The notes: generated by a model not told the origin, from the letters alone. 64,000 nt of DNA from Hybos culiciformis (GCA_964007475.1 OZ023273.1:145611308-145675307), one strand, 5' to 3'; numbered from the stretch's first letter, positions 23,301 through 37,579 are shown. Made by a program: numbers and translations.

Positions 23301-24852
23301 TAATTTTTTTTTTATTCACATTATGGATTTGTTTTCAATTTCATTCCATTCTATATTATTTTATAGGTTTAAAATTCCATTGCACGCTAAAAACTGTATA
23401 GAAGATATAAGTTTACATTATTACAGTGTTAAATTTAATTCAGCTGATGGCTGGAATAATATCATATAAAATTTAGATGTTTTATTTTTAAACTTTTAAT
23501 GAATTTCGATGAAATTTAGTATATTAGGTTGATAGATTTCGATTAGAGAAAAGTAGTTAAATCCGATGGCTTCCGGATTCGGATCTAGGTTTTAATGAAA
23601 ATTGTTATATGGCGAAATGGTATATGGTTTTGCAAGAACCTAAAAAATATTTGTACCTCCCAGTTGTGACGAAGGTATCTTAAAATTAAAGTATCTTAAA
23701 TCGAAATGTTGAAAACTTGGTCCCGTACTTCATTTAGGATGTAGCTGTTCTAATTATTTTTTTTTTCCAATTATAGTGTGATGTGTTTCGTTGAAATTTT
23801 TTCTGCTGATGGCCTGAAACTTAATTATACAAAAACAATAGCTATATAGATATACAGTGTTTATTTAATATATTGTGTATATATTAAAAATGGTGAGTAG
23901 TCTCCAACTATGAAGTTAAAAATTTGTTAATCCACAATTCTTAGAGTGAAATTATTATATATATATTTCCTGAAAGTTTTCTATTTATCCTATTCCTTCT
24001 TCCTATCATCTGATATTTTTTTTTTCATTATTATTTTCTGTTGTTGTTGGTTCTATTTTTTGTTTTTTTTTAATAAATATTTTTTGGCCTTCGAAAGGAT
24101 ATTATATTAAAGTCTAATGATTTCTATTTCATTGTAAATAGATAGAAAATATTGTGCAAAAAAAAATTTCGTACATTTTTTTTTCTTTTTGAAGATATCC
24201 TTTTTTTAGATATCCTTTTATTTATTTTCAAAAAAGAAAAAAAAAATTATATTCTTTTTTTAGTAAAAAAAAAAAAAAAAGTTATGAAATGATGAGTAGT
24301 TATTTACGCAGTTGTTTTCTTTTTAAATAACTTTCTTGAAAAAAAAAAAAAAATTAATATTTTTTTTTTGAAAAATGTTGTTTTTTGAAAATGGACAAGT
24401 CCATTGAAATTGAAGAATTCTTCTAAGATTTAAGAGTTACATATTTTTTTTTTGCACAAAAAAAAATTAATGGTTTTATAATGAGTTTTTTTTTTTTATT
24501 ATTTTTTGAAAGAATATTATTTTCCAAACAAAATTTTCTTATTTTTGTTAATAAAATTTTTAATAAGGAAAAAAAAATTTGACTACAAATGTTTTTTTTC
24601 GACGTTGATTGATTTTTAGAATTTTGAATTTTTTTCCTGCATAAATTTTTAATTATTCTTTTTTAAAGTTATTAATTCTTACTTCTAGCAAAGTAAAGCA
24701 AAGCCTTTACCACAGTAATCAAAGTTGTTATTATTGAAAAAAAAAACAAGCCGAGTTTGTCACTTTCCTGGCTGTTTTTTTTTTTTTTTACTTCACTTCG
24801 ATGGTATTATTTTGATATATAATGTCAATTTGCAGAATAAATTTTCATTTCA
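20349..24852. other. AT-rich non-coding stretch
   Basis: No gene is recognised. Contents include AAT and TA microsatellites (about 20913-20945 and 23255-23302), the latter with a duplicated acatatacaatacattatata segment, and heavy poly(A/T) between 24000 and 24800. Confidence 0.5.
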
Positions 24853-25090
24853 TAAGTTTGACCATAGATTAAGAATACAGAAAGATGGGAAGCTTCATAC
24901 AACATTATTTTTGGTATTTTTATGTGAATGTGTTAGTAAAACAAAATAAAATACGTGATAATTATCAATATATGAAAAGAATTTTATTTAGTTTTACTAA
25001 CACATTCACATAAAAATACCTAAAAAGGCTGAAAAAATGTTGTATGAAGCTTCCCATCTTTCTGTATTCTTAATCTATGGTTTGACTTAA
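24853..25090. repeat. Large inverted repeat, ~90-100 bp arms
   Basis: The left arm (24853-24954) contains accatagattaagaatacag, gatgggaagcttcatacaac and tatttttatgtgaatgtgtt. The right arm (about 24979-25090) is its reverse complement, with one ~10-base length difference near the middle where the right arm has extra gcctttttagg-like sequence. Only about 25 bases separate the arms. Pairing is close to perfect over long runs, so the structure is recent or maintained. A transcript would fold into one long hairpin. It lacks the short target duplications of a standard transposon as far as I can see. Confidence 0.88.
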
Positions 25091-28000
25091 TGATCAAGAG
25101 AATATTATAATATTATTGCAATGAAAAACACAACATGATACTCTTGTATAGAGATTAGTTTATTTGATTTTTATGTTCATAAACACGGTTTCTATAAACT
25201 ATAAACTAATCGTAATTGTAGTTGACAACATAAATTTTTTATAATTACCTTTATCTGTTCTACTTCAAAAATCTTTTCATTTTATTAACATAATTCTGCT
25301 TTGGATATCATACTGAAGTTAGAAAAATTGATTTTTAAGCAAAATTACACATATAAAATTTTTCTTTTACCTTTCTATGTGAAATTAAAAAAATTTTAAT
25401 CACAAACATAGCAGCTTCTGTGGACAACATCAATTTAGGAAGAAAAAAAAAAATAAACTAAATTATGTTAACAAGACATAATTATAATCAAAATTAATGT
25501 TCGCTACAATGTTGAATTTTAAGATTAAGAAGCAGCCGCCATCCATCCGTTCATGCTGTAAAAATCATACAAATTAATAAGGAAGTATAGTGCGCCATTA
25601 AAAACATGTTGTTTGTGTTATGTTTTTTTTTTTTTTTTTTGGGATTCTTCTTATATTCAAATTAAATTCTAACCAGTTAAATTTAACTAGTCGTCGCATT
25701 ATAAAAAATTTACACAATAATGCTTTTTTGTTAGGGTTTTTTTTTTGTTTGTTTGTCCAGCATCCGCCAAATGTTTTTTTTTTTATTAACTTTTTAACTT
25801 GAATGTTATTTTTGTCTAAATAGCATTTTATATAAAAATATATAATGTAAATGGTTCTCTATATATAACGTATAAAGTGTAGTTATTCATTATACTAATC
25901 GAAGGGGATTATAAAATTTATACAATTATAATATTTCCAGCGTAATATAGGTTTATACGAATTATAGGCGTCATTTACGTCAATAATCTTTACATACAAA
26001 AGTTTCAATTTTTTCATAAAGTGGAAAGTGCTAAATTGCTAATAACTGTCTTTCTGTACCTAATATAATAAATATGTATTTTTTTTATGCTTCGTAGCTG
26101 GGAGCTACTACATCAAAACCATGTAACGCCGTTTATTTCTAGAAAAATTTCTTAAATCTGACCCAATAGTTGTACGGTATAAGTATTTAAGAAAATATCA
26201 TAAATATGAAAATCGGAACAAATTTTGCCTCATTCGTTCCAAAATAGTTGCATTGTTTTTGATTATGCAACCTGAAGATTGAATATTAGTTAAATAAATA
26301 TAAAATATCGACTGGCCGATATAAAATTTCGAAAATGAGATTTGTAACAAAAATATGCCTTATTGAATTATATTTAAAAAAAAAAAAAATTTCAAGTAAA
26401 TTAAATTTAAATATTATATTTTTAAAGAGTGAATGATGAATGAAATGATCAAATAATATTCCCACATTAACCACTTAACTATATAGAGCTGTATTTTTAT
26501 TTGTAAGGGAATTTTTATTATTATTATTAAATTTATTATTAGAACGCCGGATGATGGATTTGATAATGTAATATGGCCAAAAATGGAGACCATTGTAAAA
26601 ATGTGAACTATCTTGTATATGTAAAGTAAATAATTAATTTTGATAAAAAAAATTATTGAGAAAAAATATTGAAAAACAACATATAAATAACATTAATATA
26701 TAATATCAATATAATTTTTAAAAGTTTTTCCTACTGCACATAACAGCTGACCCATCTTCGACCTGTGATCCATCATTAAGTATTTTTATAGATACTTTTA
26801 TGTTACTTTTTAGGTATTTTTCGCATCGATTTTGTTAAATTTACGTGCATAAACGACACGCTGAATGAGACTATATATGAAGAATATAGTTTGAAATAAA
26901 ATTATTAATGTTCTGCAAAAATTTAAGTTCTTTTTTTAAATAAAAATGTACATAATCTACCTAGAAAATAAAATATTAATAAAGAAAACATGTAATGATC
27001 ACTTAATGTTAAGTGCTTCTTTTTACAAAAAAAAAAAATTAATATAAAAAATAAACAGAAATGAAATCAATTTTTAGCATAATCATTTCAAGTAAGCAAG
27101 TCTAATCAATTTTTGAAGCCTTTCATTGAATTTTCTTCTTTTGAATTTCTTAATCATTCAATTATTACATTTTTTTTTTCCTTTCATTCATAAAACTCAG
27201 GTGGTTATAGTTTTGCATTCATAATTTTTATTTTTATTTTTTTCATTTAAAATAATTTTGTTAATCAATCATTCAACTTATAAATATATATATATAAGTT
27301 TATATATTATAATATGGTTAAAAAGGTACACATAATTTCTTTTAAAGGATTACCGAAATTTCTAAATCAGTTGTAAAGAAACCAGATAGGAACGAGTTGA
27401 ATAGTTAAAACTTGATTTAAAAATGTACTTATGTAAATTTTTTATTCAAAAAATAATTGTTGAATGTAATTTGAAACATTGAAATTTGATCAACAAAATC
27501 TGTATTTACTTCTGCCTACGATTTAGATAACCATTCAAAACCACAAAATCATTTAGAAAATATTTTTCGAATCTTTTTCATCTTTCTTTTTTAAGTACAA
27601 CAAAAAATTAGCGGAAAAGAAATTATTATTAATATAAATATAATTTTTGGTTTTTTTTTTTGTTGATTCATTCAATATTTTTCGTGTATATTTTAGCATT
27701 ATCCGAAATTTATTCAAGAAATTTTTTACTATTGATAAAATTTATTTAAACAGGATATTGTGTTGAATTTCGAAAAGGATTCAAAATATTTTTATGATAA
27801 ACCCATTTTGTTTATTTTGTTTTTTTTTTTACGTTTTATTGTTCGCTTCAAATAGATTTTTAAATCAAAGTGCAAATATTTATAAAATTTTGGTTTTGAA
27901 ATAAAAAATATTATTTGGTTTTATTTTTTTTTATTTTTATTTATTTTTATTTATTTTAATTTTTTATGAGTATTTACCCAAATTATAATAACACGATATT

Positions 28001-28462
28001 ATTTCGGCTCTTTTTGCTTATTTTTTTATTGGCTTAGGAATAGGCATAGTATAATATTGAACACAATTACAATCTGACTGAAGCTTTCGAAATTAATATT
28101 AAGAGGGTTTTGTGTGGATACAATTTTAATTTTTTTTGTTAATAAAATAATTATCTTCCTACACTCACACTCAATTCACTTAATGTAATAAGCTTTAGTG
28201 TTTAATATAGTTAAAACAAGTATAATAGTTATTATTTTTTATTATTATAAAATTAACTTTCCCTATTTTTCTTTTCATAAAACGTATAAATTAAAATTGA
28301 ATAAATAAATAAAAATCGAACAATAATTATTTTAACGCTATCCCTATTTTCCAATGTTTCATATTATAAAACATGAAACTGAGTACAGAACCGGAACTAA
28401 TTTAACATTTAATAAAACATTCATTCATTCATTGGTTAAATGAATAAATATTGAAAAAATAT
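25091..28462. other. AT-rich non-coding stretch
   Basis: No exon recognised. A short hairpin gtagctgggagctac is present near 26093. The rest is poly(A/T) and AT-rich unique DNA. Confidence 0.5.
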
Positions 28463-28631
28463 TTACTTAATGAAATAGGTATCGAAGAAATAAATTTAAT
28501 TTAAGCTAAAACATATTTTAACTAAAATATTAAAATATAATTAATCTTATGTTTTATTTATCATTACTTAATGAAATAGGTATCTAAAAAATAAATATAA
28601 TTTAAGCTAAACATACTTAAACTAAAATATT
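28463..28631. repeat. Tandem duplication with ~101-bp period
   Basis: A segment starting ttacttaatgaaataggtat at 28463 recurs at 28564 with a handful of substitutions and small gaps. Both copies contain taatttaagctaaa followed by aactaaaatatt. Confidence 0.85.
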
Positions 28632-28787
28632 TATTATTATTATTATAAAATTAACAAAATTTAAATGTTCTTCAATATATTCTTAGGCCCATATGGAATA
28701 AAAAAAAGTTAATTAACTTCAAACAGTTCTTTATTCAAAAATCTCAAATGTGATTTAAGGTAACGTCTGGTATACTAATCGAATCGA

Positions 28788-29595
28788 TTAAGCTGATGTT
28801 GATGTAATGAGAAATATCCTGAAGACATTTGTGACATAATATTCCACCAGTTGAAGAGAACCTTGATATTAGAAAATTGAAAATTTATATTTTTAAGTAT
28901 TTTTTAAATTACTTACTTAAAACTTTTTTGTGACATAATCGGAAAGTTTTCTTTCTGTGTGTCTTTTCAGAAACCACTTTTTAGAATAACATTCGTTTCT
29001 CTCATTCTCGACGAGTTGCTATTTCCATGTGGGAAAATATCTTGAAGCAAAAAATCTATAACTATATTTATTTTCTTCACATATGACTGAAGTCTAGTAA
29101 AGAAAAGGGTATACATAACCATTTTTGAGGGAGTGTGATAATGCGTATGTCCATTATTATTAATGGATGCATTAAAACCCATTTAACAATAAATTATTTT
29201 AAGCGGATTTGAAATAAATTGGAATAAAAATTCAGTTAACTAAATAATATATAAATACAACATTGATGAAATAAATGGCCGGCATTCATAATTTATAAAA
29301 TTTGTTTACTATAAAAATTGTTAGGGTGTAACGTATACACGAATATTTAATTTTAAATAATATTAATTATATTAAAAAAAAAGGGATTACATAATAAAAA
29401 TCATTAACAGAAAAAACAGAAGAAAATTGTATTGTTTTTTTGTGCATAGTTTTATTGAACAACCGAACTAACATGCAAAGATTCTTGTTGTTATAGAAAA
29501 TAGCTGGACTTCTTTCCGGTCTATGTAAAAAATCAACCAAATTATTCTTACGTGGTTTCGCGTTTCGCCAAATATGGTAAATCAATTAAATCCAT
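28788..29595 (-). CDS. Candidate three-exon gene, unidentified 77-residue protein
   Basis: Exon 1 (29552-29595) starts ATG in a favourable AAAAAATGG context, reads MDLIDLPYLAKRET and ends at a strong donor, GTAAGAA. Exon 2 (28978-29093) follows an excellent acceptor, cccttttctttactag, and continues in the compatible phase: LQSYVKKINIVIDFLLQDIF, then a GNSNSS and RMRETNVILK segment. Exon 3 (28788-28861) follows an acceptor-like tatcaag, reads SLQLVEYYVTNVFRIFLITS and ends STSA before TAA. Introns would be 458 and 116 bp. Donor 2 (GTGGTT) is weak, and exon 3 also has another open frame containing CHKC (ILCHKCLQDISHYINIS). Without splicing, exon 2 belongs to a 71-codon ATG frame at 28967-29182. 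I do not recognise the family; the segments look helical. Confidence 0.33.
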
Positions 29596-32500
29596 TTTTT
29601 AATCGTCAAGAAAACTTAATTCAAATTTATATTTTTTTTTGTATTTTTGAAGAATAAAAAAACCAACATTTAAAAAAGTAATTTTCAAATTAAATTCATT
29701 CCAATGATTTTTTTTTCTAAATTCTTTGTTAATTGTTATTTCCAAAAATCTTTGACAAGCTAAAATCCTTGACTTTTTTGTACGTATTGTTTTGTTTTTT
29801 TTTTTTCTTTTTCTTTTACTAACTCATTAATTATCCAAAATACTACCTTACAATTTTCTTAATTATTTTCCTAAGAAAAAGTAAAAAAAAAAAAATTTTT
29901 TTTTTTTGGTAAAATACACAACTTTTAGTATTGAAAAGTTTTGAGAAAAGAAATCAATAAATCCTAAGTTCCATTGAAATGAAAAAATTCAGATTTTTTT
30001 TTTTACCCTTGTTTAATGAAATATCAAAAATAAATTACGAGCTTCAGGGAATAGGTTATACAAAAAAATTCTTTGAAGATAATTAATACTGTTTGGAACA
30101 AAAATTGAATTTGAGACTCGGGCCCAAATCAATTAATAAAATAAATATTCGTATTATGCTAAGACAGAAATTCTAAACGCTAAGAATATCAACTTTTTCG
30201 TTCAAAAGTTTATAAATGTCATTATCAGATGAAGAACTTATTATTATTTCTTAAAAATGTCAATTTAAACACAAAATTAAAGATCATTTTAAATTCTACC
30301 AATATTTATATCTCTTGTAATGAAGATTAACTTATAAAAGCTTCGATTAAAATGATTTATATGAATTTTAATTGAACTTTTTTCCTAACGATATTATTTA
30401 TGTTCTATATTTGGGTCCCAAAACAATAATTTTAAATTTTATGCATTCCAATCGACCTACAAGAAGTTTTTCAACCATAGAAAAAAAAAAAAAAAAAAAA
30501 CTTTAATGGCCGTCCAATATAAATTCCTTTTTGAAAAAAAAATCCTTTTTTTAACATTCTCATCTTTCAAAAACAACAAAATCCAATTCTTAATAAAAAG
30601 TTTTGAGAAAAAAAAAAAACGAAATCCAATCAATCAACGCACACGAATACACAAAATAATTTTCCTAAAAGAAAACCCTTAAATTTTCTAAATCATCCTC
30701 CCCCTCAAAATATCAACCCGCATTTTTCTACAAACATTTTTTATCCTTTTTTTTCCCTCATCAGATCAAAAATACACGCAATTTAGAAAAAAAAAAAGGA
30801 CTTTCATCGGTATATAAAATATATATATTATACATACAATTCTAGAAATAAAAAAAAAACCCTTTAGGCCTTTAATTTTCTTGTTTTTGCTAACCACCCT
30901 TTTCTTTTATTGTTTTTAACATCAATCTTGTTTTCCCTTTGAAACTTTTTTTTTACCCCTTTGTCACTCTTTCTCCAGCATAAAAAAAAATCTTTTTAAA
31001 TTTTCTTGTAAAGCCAAGAAAAACATTAAAACTTAAACCAATATTTCTAAAGATATAAATTTTTATGCTTTGTGTTTGTGTTTTTTAATTGTATGTACCT
31101 TTTATAAAATTTTTCTTTATTATACTAATCATTATCGAATTTTCAAATTTTCCAATGTTAAATTTTTTTTTTTAACATATATTGAATAATAGAAATGAGC
31201 ACAAGAATAACCTTTTCTTGTTTATTAAGTAATAATAATAAAATAATAGTTTGTATTGTATATTTCCTAAGTCATCCCCATTTTAAGTACGCTCTTGTCA
31301 GCCTGAGAGCCTTAAAAATTATGAAAACGATTATCTTCGACCATTTCTTCGCCAATAACAAATGCTATAAATTCTGAAGTATTCTTCATCTCGATGAAAT
31401 TTAAAAAAATATTAAAGTTAAAGAAAATTTTTATTGAATTTATTTAGTCTATTCAACTTGACCATGATATATTTTTCATTTTAGAAAATATCCTCATTGA
31501 CTATTTCATTTTTAGTTAATAACGTTAATGAAGAACAATAAAATGGAAGTTACTACAGACTGAAAATAAACAACAAATATCCTTCCCAAAGGACACAGAA
31601 AAAGTTAAAGTAAAAAAAAATAAAAGTAAAATAAAATTTGAAATAACAAGATATAGTCCTAGCTAAAAAAAAAAAAATAAGAAAACTCATTTTCCATTTT
31701 CGTATATCATTTTTTGGTCGAGTGAATATTTTTATTTTATTTTATTTTTCATTTTATTAAAAGTAGTATTTTTGAGTTTTTACCCTTAAGAAATAAAAAG
31801 TTTTTGTCTTAATCACCAAAAAAATTTTTCAAGGAAAGAGAGTTTGTTCAACTGGCCGTCGTCGATATCAGCCAAAAGTAATTTTCTTCAATGTGGAAAT
31901 GTATAAAAGCAAATGAGGAAACTCAAATTACTTTATATAACACTGATTTGAGGGTTTAATGTTCTTGCAGATAGTGTCTGTTAACGACGAATCGTATTTG
32001 ATTAAACTTAAACATTTTATACTATTACAAACTGTTGTCTTAAATTTGTCATTATTTTTGAGAGTTAAATGTTCTTTGACTGAATAGTTTGAAATTAAAG
32101 CTTATTAAGCAGGCATAATGCAACCTTTCTGTCCAATAAAACTCATTTAAAGCATTTTACACTTATTTGTAATTGTAACAGTTGACAAACAGTCAAAATA
32201 ATGTCCTTAAAGTGAAAAAAGAAATATTAATATAATTCTAACCAAAACGAAAGGATAAATTTAGCTAATGCTATATTCTATATATTTTTTAAGGAAAACA
32301 TTTTTTTTCCGAAAAAGGGATAACGCAATAAAAATCCTTGAAAATACTCTAGAGTAAAAAAAAAAAATTGTACATAATATATTATGAAAAAGATTGATGA
32401 CACGCCATCTTGAAATGTTTATATTTTTTATTTAACTATACAAATATATGAATTTATACAACTATGTACATAAAATAGTACCTAAAGGTATAATCTAAAG

Positions 32501-33949
32501 TTCGTTTTTTTTATTTATATATTTATTTTGGAGAAAAAAAAACGAGAGAGTTAAAGGACATTACTTATATTCAATTACCAAATTTTACATTATTTATTGC
32601 CTATTATAACTCTAAAACTTGCTTTTAATAACGTATTTATTTTGCTTTTAATAAAGTATATTTGTGTTTATATATATTTTCAATTAAAGTTTAATTTACT
32701 TTCCTAAAAAAAACAATTATAAATTTCAACCCTTTTATTTCCATTTTAATTTTAATTTTAAGATGAATTCTTATTGGTTGATATAACTTTTTCACGAATT
32801 ATCTAAAAATCCATGTTTAACCCTTTAAAAAAGAAGAAGAAACAAAACCAGAACCCTTTTAAAACATCCGTTTACCCCTTTTTCCTATTAAGCAAGCACT
32901 ATACTATATAATAATAATAATAATAAAAATAATAATACCAATACCAATAATAATAGTAATAATGTTGACATTCTTTTAACTCATTCATTTTTATATACAT
33001 AATATAGTTATATATGTATACCTCTTTTTTAACTTTCACTTTTTAGAATTTACTACATACATTAACAAAAAATACTGAAAAAGTTTTCTCAAAGGGTTAT
33101 ATTGTTCTATATATACATATATATTTATATTTTTCTTGCAAAAATATATATATAAAAAGAAAAATTCATGTAATGTATGTACAGAGTACATAGATTTAAA
33201 AGTATATAAATGAAAAAAAAAAAAATAAATACAGCTCCAAAAGCAAAATAATAAAGAGGTAACAAAACTAGAATTTCTCAATTATTTCTCACTAAACATA
33301 AAGTTATAAGAGAAATTTGTAATAATAAATAAATTAATAAAAGATACAAAAATCTACAAAGAATATTATTTATCTAAAAAAAAAAGGATTACATTTAGTT
33401 AAGAGAAAATTGAGTAAAATTTTGAGTGTTTTTTTGTAATACTAAAAAGGCATTCAAAGGGTTAAGAGAGAATTATTTCTCTATTTGTTGTGCATAGATG
33501 TGTTTGAAGAATTGTATTGAGGAGAAATACAGAGAGAAAAAAGAGGTAAAAATTAACATATGGGAGAAAACAAATGGGTTGAAGTTGAAGTATATGTATA
33601 TGAATGTGTAGGTAATATCTTTTTTTAACCCTTTCATATGTTTAGGGATTCCTTTCGTATATATCGTATATTGTTGATATAGGGAATTCCATTATTTTGA
33701 ATAAAAAAATTTTTTTTTTCTGGTTCTCATGTAAAGAATTTGTTCAAGTGTATACATACTTTTCATGATTTATTAACAAATGATGGGAAAGACGATATAA
33801 TATTTATATAGAATGAGGAAAAAAAGAAACGAAAATAATAATATGGTGAATGGGTTGTGACAAAATAAAAAAAATTATATATATATTTTCATTCTTTATT
33901 TATGAAAAAATGTAAATATTTTGTTTATTTAATGAAAGATTAAAATTTC
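29596..33949. other. AT-rich non-coding stretch
   Basis: No supported gene. A short minus-strand frame near 31340-31410 (MKNTSEFIAFVIGEEMVEDN) looks mildly coding but is isolated. AAT microsatellite lies at about 32908-32955. The plus strand is C/T-rich near 30600-31000 and turns G/A-rich after about 33400. Confidence 0.45.
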
Positions 33950-33975
33950 ATATATATGTATCTATATTTTTTAGG

Positions 33976-34087
33976 AGAGAGAGCGAAAATTTTGTTCATA
34001 TATGGTGGCGGCGGCGGTGGACAAATATTTAATATATGGAAATTTCGTGGGGAGCACCAGATGTGTTGGATTGGATTTATTTATGGG
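33976..34087 (+). other. GC-rich island with GGC repeat; possible exon
   Basis: A ggtggcggcggcggtgg run sits in otherwise AT-rich DNA. On the plus strand, an acceptor-like tctatattttttag precedes a frame whose ATG at about 34004 begins MVAAAVDKYLIYGNFVGSTR and runs to a donor-like gggtataa. The frame closes about 13 codons beyond that. Trinucleotide repeats open several frames at once, so this is weak evidence of coding. Confidence 0.2.
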
Positions 34088-37000
34088 TATAATTTTTTTT
34101 TTTTTGGAAAATATTGTACACATAAAATGAAGATTGTTTTGAAATAAAAAAAAAAAAAATGAACACACTACAGTAGATGGTTATATTAAGTGTTGGAAAT
34201 TTATTGATGAAATCAGGTGATAAAGAAATTAAAGATATATATTTTTTTTTTATCATTTTAGATGAAATGAAAATGAAGAGATGGAAAATATAAAGAATAT
34301 TTTGCAAAAAAAAAAAGAAAATAAAAGAAAAATATGAGAAGAAAATTCCTATCAAAGCAAACAGGTTGGTTATTTATTTAAGAAAATATTTTATTGATTA
34401 CTTTTTAACTTTGTATGAGTTTTATGACATATATTTATTAACATAACTAGCAAAGTGAAGTTAATTAATTTTCTCAGATAGGGTTATGAGGTTATGAAAT
34501 CTTATTAATATTATGTAAATAAGTTTGACGTTTCGTAGATAAATATGATATTATAGAAATATTCTCTCCTGTTTGAAACAAAATAAAACTCATTAAGTAA
34601 CAAAAATAATTATTTTTTGAGTATTCCTAATAACAAAAACCCCACAGACAGACCATAATTTTGGTATGATTTTCAATAAAAAAAGGTGAATGTTATGTTT
34701 GAATGAATATAACCAGCCCGAAAAGAGATTTTCTCTGGTTAGAAGAGTACTTTATGTTGATCGAACTTAATAATGCCAAAAATCAATATTAAAGTAAAAA
34801 TAGTATAGTAGGTAGCTAATGAAAAAAACTGGATCATATGTTGACTTTTATTTAACATTCATGCTGACTTTAACAAATGTGATAAGTGAATTTCGTAGAA
34901 TTAATATTCTTTAATTATTTAGCTGAACTTGTCGTCAGATAGAACTTAACATAAAATGAAAATTTTTTTAATCCAAGAATATGAGACATTATTATTATTA
35001 TTATTGTTATATTATTGCAATACGATGTTGCAACAAGTTATAAAAAAAGAAATTGCATATAATAAACTTTTTTTTAAAAATTATAAACATCAATCACTCA
35101 TTTCAAAAGGAAAAAAAAATATTTTTTATCCATACCCAAAAGACTTAGAAAATACTTTGTACATTTTCATTAATAATCTTCACTTTTTTTCTTTTTTTTT
35201 TAAATACAAAAAAACTCTTTTCAAATCAAGATTCAAAAGGGTTACAAGTCATCATTAGAATGTTTTGATCCTTTTCATCAAAAGATTAATTTTGATCCCT
35301 TTGGTAAATAAAAGAGTTTTATTTTTTAAATATGAGCAGGTAGAAAACCTGTTTATATCGATGATTATAATAATATTGATCATAAATTTGCACAAATATT
35401 TTTAAGGGTTTGTGAAAACGTAATACTAAATACTTTAGTATTATATTTGGGAAAGGAGCAAAATTAATCATATATATATATATAATATATACAACTTTCT
35501 TGATATAGAGTATTTTCTTCTTTATTTTCATCTACTAATTGCAATCAAATCGTCCAGAATATTTCTTAATTAAATAATGCGAATGATATGATAACACAAA
35601 ATAAAGGAAATTATTTTAGCTTATAAACTTGAAATCTTATTCGTAATAGAGTCATAAAAGTAAAGTTTCAAGAAAATCAATTTTTGACTATATTTTAAAT
35701 CAATTCGCTCAAGACGAGCTTTTATTTTAATATATATGTTCTTGTACATAATATATATGTATTTTAATATATATGTTCTTGTATAGCTACGTTAATTATG
35801 GTATGAAAGAATTTTTTGAAATTAATGAAATAAACTTTTACCAGTCTTTATGGTTATTAATTTTATATTTTTTAATTATTAAGTAATATAATACAGATTT
35901 ATTATAAATATAAATTAGTATAAATTTAAATTTCAAATTGCTACTATCAACTCTTTTACCTAAGTTTAATGACGAAAATAAATGCAACGCACATTAATTA
36001 AATTTATTTCGTACATAACATTTTACTAACCAGAAAAATTATAAATGTCTTTAATTAATTTCAATATAAATATAAAACGAGTTATTTTAATCATTACTAG
36101 TTTACTATTCAACAATGTTTTGAAATAAAATATATAAAAAAAAATAAAAAAAGGTTAATTTTACGTTATGCCCTACGGCTAAAAAACCTAAAAGTCAATT
36201 TTAATCATATACATATACAGTATATAATTGCAAATTTAATATTTTTGTACTAATTAGATTATATATCTAAATTTAAAATTACTAGGTTAAGAGACAATTA
36301 AACATACATTTATGTTGTATTTTGTTATTGAATAGTAAGTTTTTTTTTTCATAATACACTTAACGAGAGTTAAATTGATTTTATAAAAGTAATGGTAAAA
36401 ATGTAAAACATGTCAACATTTTTTGCATTACAAATTGCAAAAGAATTTTTTGTTTTTACAATTTTTTCTTTTTTTATCATTAATTTATAATATAAATATG
36501 TATTTGAAATTAGTTTAAGTGGTTGTAAAATATATAGTATGATGAGTACTGAACATACAACATACATATAAATCTTTTACAATTTTTACATAAATTCATT
36601 AATTTTCAGTTTAGAAAAAAGTATAAAAACACCACGCTAAAGTAATAATCAAAGCTTCGGAAAATTAAAATGAGACAAACGAAAAACAAAGATTTTATTT
36701 ACCAAGAAATTCATAAAAACTTGATTCTACATATACAGCATACCATGGATTGTAAAAATAATTTCTTATATGCCTAAAATATTCGATTTTCTGGAGTTTG
36801 ATACATTTAGAAGGGAATATCTGACGTTATTAGACCATGATTTACATGGTATTTTCTCAACAATTGAATAAATATTTTGGATTTAATAATAACAAATGTT
36901 GTTTCAAATCAGCCCTTTGGGCAATTTTCTTGTATTATTAGAAGGTGCGATTAAAATAATAAATAACTCATTAAAAAAAAACAAATTAACATCAAGTTTA

Positions 37001-37577
37001 ACATTATAATTTTGTTTTTTGTGTCAACGATACAAAAGTCACGTATGCCAGCCAGATTAATAATTCTTATCGAATTGTAGAATAGAAGCCAACCAAAGTG
37101 ATATCAATTTTTATTAAATACAAATCTTTTTTTTCGGAATTATATTATTAGTATTATTACGTATTATTAAGAAAAAAGAAAATAGAATCACGAAAACTTC
37201 AGTATTTGAAGTAATCCAAATCTAGGATTCCTTGTTATGAAGTCTCCGATAAATCGTTTTTGATTCTACCAGTAATTACAGACAATATCCGTAACATAAT
37301 TATTTCCAAAACTATTTCCTAAAATTACCGAAGCAACCCAAATAGAACGCTCCAATTACCAATCAGATAACCCTAATAAATGCATAAAGTTACATATAGT
37401 GCACAGATTTAATATTTTTAGCTCTTGTACTAAGTGGTTTTGAATTAAAAAATTGAGGTAACTTGAAAAATTACTTGATAATTATTTTTGTTTGAAGGTT
37501 TGGTCTTTTTATTTTAATTAAAATTTGCCAAATATTGATGTTCGAAAAAAAATTTAATTAACTCTTCCCTTCAGAAT
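34088..37577. other. AT-rich non-coding stretch
   Basis: A 100-codon open frame at 34956-35258 is driven by an ATT/TTA repeat and looks like chance. A 23-bp sequence, attttaatatatatgttctt plus gta, occurs at both 35724-35746 and 35761-35783. Nothing else is recognised. Confidence 0.5.
35724..35783. repeat. Short direct duplication, 23-bp copies
   Basis: Identical 23-bp copies at 35724-35746 and 35761-35783 are separated by 14 bp. Confidence 0.85.
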
Positions 37578-37579
37578 TA

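Noticed and set aside
24725..24949. 74-codon frame on the plus strand
   Set aside because: Part falls in the left arm of the inverted repeat and the rest in poly(A/T); there is no coding signature.
34956..35258. 100-codon open frame on the plus strand
   Set aside because: It starts in an ATT/TTA repeat and is rich in K, N, F and Y as expected from composition. For 64 kb at ~80% AT about one such frame is expected by chance.
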